DNA from: Amphibacillus marinus
GTDB taxonomy: Bacteria > Bacillota > Bacilli > Bacillales > Amphibacillaceae
Assembly (NCBI RefSeq): GCF_900110345.1
Contig: NZ_FODJ01000010.1
Span: forward strand, 1 to 64,000
DNA: 64,000 nucleotides
Reading direction: 5' to 3'
The notes below the pieces were generated by a model that was given only the letters and a program-made list of their open reading frames with translations, searched no databases and was not told the DNA's origin. Below, one piece after another: positions 59,634 to 64,000 of this stretch; positions within the stretch are counted from its first letter, which is position 1; each line of letters begins with the position of its first letter. The translations under genes and the position numbers were made by a program.

Positions 59634-60995
59634 CTAGTTAATTAATGCTTGTAAGGGTGCTGGAATCCGTCCACCGCGCTTAATCATTTTTGCTGAGCTA
59701 AATGGTTTAACACCAATGACAGGCGCTCGACCCAATAAGCCGCCAAATTCAACAATTTCTCCTTCTTCTCTTCCAATCACCGGGATAATGCGAACCGCCG
59801 TTGTTTTTTTATTTATCATGCCAATTGCAGCCTCGTCTGCAATAATTGCAGCTAAGGTTTCAGCAGATGCTTCACCTGACAATGCAATCATATCCAAGCC
59901 AACAGAGCAGACACAAGTCATTGCCTCTAGCTTATCTAGCGTCAGTGACCCATCCTCAATGCCTCTAATCATCCCATTATCTTCACTAACGGGGATAAAA
60001 GCGCCACTAAGTCCACCAACATATGAGCTCGCCATAGCGCCTCCTTTTTTTACGGCGTCATTCATCAAAGCTAGTGCAGCTATCGTCCCATGCGTACCTA
60101 CACTTTCTAACCCGATCTCTTCGAGGATTTCAGCAACACTATCATTCATAGCGTTAGTTGGTGCCAATGATAAATCCATAATGCCAAACGGAACATTAAG
60201 TCGTTCTGCCACAACACGTCCCAGCAATTCACCTGCGCGGGTAATCTTAAAAGCTGTTTTCTTAATAACATCAGCTACTTCACCAAGATCGGCGTCAGGA
60301 TATCGCTTTAACGCATGAAGAACAACACCAGGACCACTAACACCGACACTTAAGACTACTTCACCTTCACCAGTGCCATGAAAAGCACCAGCCATAAAAG
60401 GATTATCTTCAACCGGATTACAGAAGGCAACAAATTTCGCACAGCCAATACTGTTGCGATCCTTAGTAAGCTCAGCGGTTTGTTTGATTATTTCACCAAG
60501 CTTGCCTACTGCATCCATATTGATGCCGGTACGTGTTGTTCCGATTGAGACAGAGCTACAGACGCGATCGGTCGTTGCAAGTGCTTCTGGAATGGCGTTA
60601 ATTAGGGTAAGATCAGCTTTTGTAAAACCTTTGTGGACGAGTGCTGAATAACCACCAATAAAGTCAATTCCGGTAAAGTTAGCAGCTTGATCAAGCACCT
60701 TGGCTAGTTCTATCGTCTGCTCAACAGTTGCATCTCCAATTATTTCAGCAATCGGCGTAATTGCAATTCTTTTATTAACTATTGGAATGCCATACTCTTT
60801 TTCAACCTGTTCTGCCACTGGTTTAAGTTGTCCGGCATAGGATGTGATTTTTTGGTATACATTCTCTTTAAGTTTATTAAAATCGCTGTCAGCACAATTA
60901 CGCAAGCTAATTCCCATTGTAACAGTACGAATATCTAAACTTTCCATTTGTACCATTCGAATCGTTTCTTGAATTTCATTATATGCAATTGCCAT
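59634..60995 (-). CDS. UPF0210/PFL-family protein
   Basis: A 453-residue protein of the UPF0210 (DUF711-type) family, related in fold to pyruvate formate-lyase but lacking the glycyl-radical loop. Conserved pieces include [23 protein letters not shown]-like opening, [36 protein letters not shown] and [15 protein letters not shown]. No reaction is established. It follows an ACT-domain gene by 12 bases with a G8 ribosome binding site, and both lie under a glycine riboswitch. This suggests a role in glycine or one-carbon metabolism. Confidence 0.87.
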   Translation of the reverse strand: MAIAYNEIQETIRMVQMESLDIRTVTMGISLRNCADSDFNKLKENVYQKITSYAGQLKPVAEQVEKEYGIPIVNKRIAITPIAEIIGDATVEQTIELAKVLDQAANFTGIDFIGGYSALVHKGFTKADLTLINAIPEALATTDRVCSSVSIGTTRTGINMDAVGKLGEIIKQTAELTKDRNSIGCAKFVAFCNPVEDNPFMAGAFHGTGEGEVVLSVGVSGPGVVLHALKRYPDADLGEVADVIKKTAFKITRAGELLGRVVAERLNVPFGIMDLSLAPTNAMNDSVAEILEEIGLESVGTHGTIAALALMNDAVKKGGAMASSYVGGLSGAFIPVSEDNGMIRGIEDGSLTLDKLEAMTCVCSVGLDMIALSGEASAETLAAIIADEAAIGMINKKTTAVRIIPVIGREEGEIVEFGGLLGRAPVIGVKPFSSAKMIKRGGRIPAPLQALIN

Positions 60996-61007
60996 TAGTT
61001 CCCCCCC

Positions 61008-61280
61008 CTAAATTCGATGCATAGCTTGAAAGACATCCTCAAGCTGAATGCTAATCGTTAAGTTCATTTCTTGCTCAACTTGCTCAAATGCGTGAAGTAA
61101 AGTATCTAAATGTGCTTTATCAGCCATTTCGACAAGCATCATCATCGTAAAGTAATCCTGTAAAATGGTTTGACTAATATCATGAATGTTCATATTGTGG
61201 ATAGCCAGAACATGAGTTACCTTAGCGATAATACCTACTTGGTCCTTTCCTACAACAGTTACAACTGCTCTTTTCTGCAT
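61008..61280 (-). CDS. ACT-domain protein, UPF0237
   Basis: A 90-residue single ACT domain (KRAVVTVVGKDQVGIIAKVTHVLA, ISQTILQDYFTMMMLVEM), a fold that normally binds amino acids as a regulatory ligand. In UPF0237 proteins it stands alone and is nearly always next to UPF0210. GAGGTG precedes ATG 61280. It is the first gene after the glycine riboswitch, so glycine is the obvious candidate ligand; that is inference. Confidence 0.9.
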   Translation of the reverse strand: MQKRAVVTVVGKDQVGIIAKVTHVLAIHNMNIHDISQTILQDYFTMMMLVEMADKAHLDTLLHAFEQVEQEMNLTISIQLEDVFQAMHRI

Positions 61281-61310
61281 AATTTCACCTCTAATAATTA
61301 ATTATAAAAA

Positions 61311-61363
61311 TAAAAAGACTGGAGTTTCCCCCAATCTCAGTGACAACACAAAGCTATTGTTGT
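61311..61363 (-). terminator. Expression platform of the glycine riboswitch: hairpin and terminator
   Basis: On the minus strand GACAACA/TGTTGTC forms a 7-bp hairpin next to P1. Then GATTGG pairs with CCAGTC (61317-61336), followed by TTTTTATTTTT, an intrinsic terminator 35 bases before the start codon. CTGAGATTG, just at the 5' side of the terminator, is complementary over 9 bases to CAATCTCAG within the aptamer, giving a mutually exclusive pairing. This predicts that glycine binding frees the terminator (OFF switch). Confidence 0.75.
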
Positions 61364-61425
61364 CTTCTGTCCATTTACCTGAGATTGTGAATCCTTCGGT
61401 GCCACCTTCGTGGTCTCTCCAGAAG
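61364..61425 (-). ncRNA. Glycine riboswitch aptamer (single)
   Basis: Read on the minus strand, P1 is CTTCTG (61420-61425) pairing with CAGAAG (61364-61369). Inside are GGAGAG, a short P3 hairpin CCAC-GAAG-GTGG, CACCGAAGG, CTCAGG and GGACAG, all conserved in the gcvT glycine class. At 62 bases it is compact. Only one aptamer is visible, so it is a singlet. A TATAAT box at 61434-61439 would start the transcript only a few bases before P1. It controls the ACT/UPF0210 operon. Confidence 0.88.
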
Positions 61426-61761
61426 CTGCTCCTATTATAGTTTTAACCATAATATTCATTGCGACTACTATTTATTTTATTTGTAACAATTATATTTGTA
61501 ACAAAGAAATCGTACCAGTATTTTTACAAAGCGTCAATACTATTATTAATCTTAATAAGTTAAGGTAGTGGATAAGCAAGAGAGTTGCGGATAAATATGA
61601 GTTTTATCCTGAAGAAGAGTGAAAATTACGCGCACTAGCAGGTAATTGTGGTTGTATATCAAATAGTGCTGATAAGATATTTTCCCGAGATTTTGCTGGA
61701 GCCATACAAACATTTGCTTAACCAACGCTATTTGATGAAGAACCGAAATGTCCAATTGGAA

Positions 61762-61796
61762 AGGGACACCTCAATTAAGAAGTGCCCCTGTTTGTT
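61762..61796 (+). terminator. Hairpin with T-rich tail in the gene-poor stretch
   Basis: AGGGACACCTC and GAAGTGCCCCT pair at 9 of 11 positions around AATTAA, followed by GTTTGTTTG. No active gene precedes it, so it may be a relic of the lost gene upstream or of an insertion-sequence end. Confidence 0.4.
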
Positions 61797-62179
61797 TGCA
61801 AGGTAAAATATCATTTTTAAAAAGGAGTGACAGTTTTTCGTCATCATCTACTTATAAAATTGCCGCGGTATCTCCACCTGGAATGTTTTAACCTAAACGA
61901 TATAAGCCCTACCTCTCTTATATCCTTACGACTCTATAGTCGATCCAGTGTGAATAAGTCTTGCTCATTGTGCACAGTTAACTTAAATTGTGCTTTTGTT
62001 TATTAATCTTGTGTTCCGTTTCAAAATCTTTTAAAAAACATTTGGCAGATGCCAGACGTTCTACGCTTGCAATGCTCTTTTTATGAGTCTGATATATAAT
62101 TATGACTGATAGTTATTCTTTTGTCAATGTTTTTTTGTATTTTTTTTAGGGGAATTATAGGGATGATGTATTAAAAAAT

Positions 62180-62220
62180 ATAGCATATCGGTTCAACTTG
62201 TTTACAAGTCGTGCTATAGT
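62180..62220 (+). promoter_or_regulatory. Promoter region with nested inverted repeats upstream of the Cof-type gene
   Basis: ACTTGT-TT-ACAAGT (62196-62209) is a perfect palindrome enclosed by ATAGC (62180) and GCTAT (62213). TATAGT (62215-62220) could be the -10. The arrangement looks like a repressor site between -35 and -10. No regulator gene is adjacent. Confidence 0.4.
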
Positions 62221-62249
62221 TTAAATATGAACGAAACAGGGGGATCATC

Positions 62250-63002
62250 ATGGATAAAACAATTAAACTAATTGCACTTGACTTAGATGGGACGGTAGCG
62301 GGACATGGTCAAAAAGAAGCGAGCCCAGCAACGATAGCAGCGGTGAAACAGGCTCAAGCTCTTGGGGTTGAAGTGGTTATTGCTACTGGCCGTCATCGAT
62401 CGACTACCTTACCAATTGCAGACCAGCTTGGTGTAAACTATTTAGTTACACTAAACGGGGGTGAGATTTGGACAAGGGAAGGCAAGCTGTTGCATCGGCA
62501 AGCGATTGATCAAGCAACAGTAGAAAAAATTATTGATATTCACAAGCAAAATAATACCTTCTATTGGTTGGTTTCACATGAGCGGATTTATCGTGAACAT
62601 TTGCCAGAAAATTATCAAGAACACCAATGGATTAAATTTGGTTTTGATGTTGAGGATGGCCGAGTGCGTGAACAAATGCGCAACCAATTTGCTGAAATGC
62701 CTACCATTGAACTTAGTAATTCTAGCCTAACAAATATGGAGTTAAATGCAAAGGGAACGCACAAGGCAGCTGCGATTGCCATACTAATTGAGCAATTAGA
62801 TGCGACAATGGAGCAGGTTATGGTAGTAGGAGATAGTTTAAATGATCTGAAAATGATTGAAGCAGCTGGTATTGGCGTGGCGATGGGGAATGGTCAGGAG
62901 CTTGTCAAGCAAAAAGCAGACTGGGTAACAAAACCTCTAAATGAAGAGGGAGTAGCACACGCAATTAATTATTTTGTTAACAAAAAAGCAGTCCAGAATT
63001 AA
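62250..63002 (+). CDS. Cof-type HAD-IIB phosphatase
   Basis: A 250-residue HAD hydrolase with motif I DLDGTVAG (nucleophile Asp and acid/base Asp), motif II VIATGRH, Lys in the KGTHKAAAI region and motif IV GDSLNDLKMIEAAG. The C2B cap between residues about 80 and 180 is typical of Cof proteins, which dephosphorylate sugar phosphates, FMN or pyridoxal phosphate with broad specificity. GGGGGATC precedes the ATG. Monocistronic. Confidence 0.88.
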   Translation: MDKTIKLIALDLDGTVAGHGQKEASPATIAAVKQAQALGVEVVIATGRHRSTTLPIADQLGVNYLVTLNGGEIWTREGKLLHRQAIDQATVEKIIDIHKQNNTFYWLVSHERIYREHLPENYQEHQWIKFGFDVEDGRVREQMRNQFAEMPTIELSNSSLTNMELNAKGTHKAAAIAILIEQLDATMEQVMVVGDSLNDLKMIEAAGIGVAMGNGQELVKQKADWVTKPLNEEGVAHAINYFVNKKAVQN

Positions 63003-63180
63003 AAATAGTGAATTTTCAAAAAATAAATTGCATCCGTCTCTATTCTAGTATAAGTTTATAGTGGTGGTTTTTTCAAATGAATCTTTTAATATGGTGAGGG
63101 AAAGCTCACTATGTTGCGAAAAGTGTTTTTTCCACGTATGATAGTTAAGAGAATTACATAGATAAAGGAGCTAACTAACT

Positions 63181-64000
63181 ATGTCAAAACAACAATTTGG
63201 TGTTATCGGTTTAGCGGTAATGGGAAAGAACTTAGCGTTAAACGTTGAGAGCAGGGGATACTCTGTTTCTGTATTTAATCGAACTTATCAAAAAACTGAG
63301 GACTTCATAGCGAATGAAGCAAAAGGTAAAAACTTTTTTGCTGCCAAAACGATTGAAGCATTTGTTGAGTCTTTAGAGAAACCGCGTAAAATCATGTTAA
63401 TGGTCCAGGCAGGACCTGCGACAGATGCGACAATTGAAACGTTAAAGCCGTTACTTGATGATGAGGATATTCTGATTGATGGTGGTAATACATTCTTCCA
63501 AGATACAATCCGTCGTAATAAAGAGCTTGATCAATCAGGTATTCACTTTATCGGCACAGGGGTGTCGGGTGGAGAAGAAGGGGCGCTTAAGGGCCCTTCA
63601 ATAATGCCGGGTGGTCAAAAGGCTGCCTATGACCGTGTCGCACCTATTTTTGAAGCTATTTCAGCTAAAGTAAATGGTGATCCGTGTGTGACATATATTG
63701 GTCCTAACGGTGCTGGACATTATGTTAAAATGGTTCACAATGGTATTGAATATGGTGATATGCAACTAATCTGTGAGGCGTACTTTATGTTAAAGCATAT
63801 TTTGGGGCTTTCAGCTGATGAATTACATGAAGTCTTTGCCGATTGGAATCAGGGTGAGCTTGATAGTTACCTTATTGAAATTACTGCTGATATCTTTACT
63901 AAAAAGGATGAAGAAACAGGCAAACCACTTGTTGATGTCATTCTCGATACTGCTGGCCAAAAGGGAACAGGAAAGTGGACAAGCCAAAGCTCACTTGATC
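63181..64000 (+). CDS. gnd: 6-phosphogluconate dehydrogenase, decarboxylating (N-terminal part, runs off the right edge)
   Basis: 273 residues of an expected 470. NADP-binding [20 protein letters not shown] at the N-terminus, FNRTYQKTE, the substrate motif [21 protein letters not shown] and catalytic Lys/Asn in [16 protein letters not shown]. It oxidises 6-phosphogluconate to ribulose 5-phosphate in the pentose phosphate pathway. AAAGGAG precedes ATG 63181. The C-terminus lies outside the window. Confidence 0.95.
   Translation, partial: MSKQQFGVIGLAVMGKNLALNVESRGYSVSVFNRTYQKTEDFIANEAKGKNFFAAKTIEAFVESLEKPRKIMLMVQAGPATDATIETLKPLLDDEDILIDGGNTFFQDTIRRNKELDQSGIHFIGTGVSGGEEGALKGPSIMPGGQKAAYDRVAPIFEAISAKVNGDPCVTYIGPNGAGHYVKMVHNGIEYGDMQLICEAYFMLKHILGLSADELHEVFADWNQGELDSYLIEITADIFTKKDEETGKPLVDVILDTAGQKGTGKWTSQSSLD

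Larger units (their letters stand above)
61426..62249. other. 824-bp gene-poor stretch upstream of the Cof-type gene
   Basis: Beyond the riboswitch promoter no intact gene was found. 61585-61720 reads on the plus strand as a broken frame (KYEFYPEE, stop, KLRALAGNCGCISNSADKIFS) loosely like an IS605 OrfB N-terminus. AGGGACACCTC/GAAGTGCCCCT (61762-61789) is a hairpin followed by GTTTGTTTG. 61800-62150 shows nothing recognisable. A nested inverted repeat precedes the next gene. Confidence 0.4.

Noticed and set aside
59716-60318. 200-codon plus-strand frame opposite UPF0210
   Set aside because: Low-complexity S/P/A-rich antisense frame with no ribosome binding site; the minus-strand gene is a clear family member.
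61552-61755. 67-codon minus-strand frame
   Set aside because: TTG start without ribosome binding site, and no recognisable motif. The same DNA reads as a broken frame on the other strand, so it is more likely debris.

Overview
The window looks like a chromosomal segment of a low-GC, spore-forming member of the Bacillota, most likely Bacillaceae. The evidence is AT-rich DNA, strong AGGAGG-type ribosome binding sites, a collagen-like GXT-repeat protein of the kind found on spore surfaces, B. subtilis-like YesL/YesM/YesN proteins, and a glycine riboswitch. The content would suit a plant-polysaccharide-using, fermentative genus near Amphibacillus or Gracilibacillus, but that is inference; there is no rRNA gene here to settle it. 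No tRNA, rRNA, CRISPR array or intact mobile element was seen.

Layout. (1) 1-5.2 kb: the N-terminal part of a collagen-like surface protein, then four sugar genes that together would make UDP-2,3-diacetamido-glucuronic acid from UDP-GlcNAc. (2) 5.4-12.4 kb: a redox and thiol-flavoured stretch with gshA, a two-gene ABC importer of the EgtUV/BilE/OpuF type, an azoreductase with a divergent TetR regulator, and a manganese catalase with a small DUF2642-type protein. (3) 12.5-38.5 kb: a large glycan-utilisation locus with an alpha/beta-hydrolase esterase, GH31, GH88, GH43, a discoidin-like protein, a ROK sugar kinase, GH28, a sugar isomerase, a YesN-type response regulator, a CUT1 importer lacking its own ATPase, YesL, a YesM-type kinase, a frameshifted second GH28, a divergent AraC regulator, GH4 and GH2. 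None of the glycosidases has a recognisable signal peptide, so the locus appears to finish off imported acidic (pectin-like) oligosaccharides in the cytoplasm.

(4) 38.6-45.6 kb: a patatin-like lipase, then ubiD-ubiA-ubiX translationally coupled to an orphan solute-binding lipoprotein, an M50-type membrane protease and an S66 peptidase. (5) 45.8-51.5 kb: a MarR-controlled heterodimeric ABC exporter with a perfect palindrome at its promoter, and an OFA-type MFS transporter. (6) 51.8-59.6 kb: a DUF3221 lipoprotein and the membrane protein-DUF4129-DUF4350-MoxR-DUF58 operon, facing a SpoIIM/DUF95 protein and followed by an RDD protein. (7) 59.6-61.4 kb: an ACT-domain protein and UPF0210 protein preceded by a single-aptamer glycine riboswitch with its own terminator. 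(8) 61.5-64 kb: a gene-poor stretch, a Cof-type HAD phosphatase and the start of 6-phosphogluconate dehydrogenase.

The items most worth a second look are the glycine riboswitch controlling the ACT/UPF0210 pair, the diacetamido-uronate locus beside a collagen-like protein, the pairing of gshA with an EgtU-like importer, the orphan binding lipoprotein in the quinone operon, and a two-copy intergenic motif inside the glycan locus.
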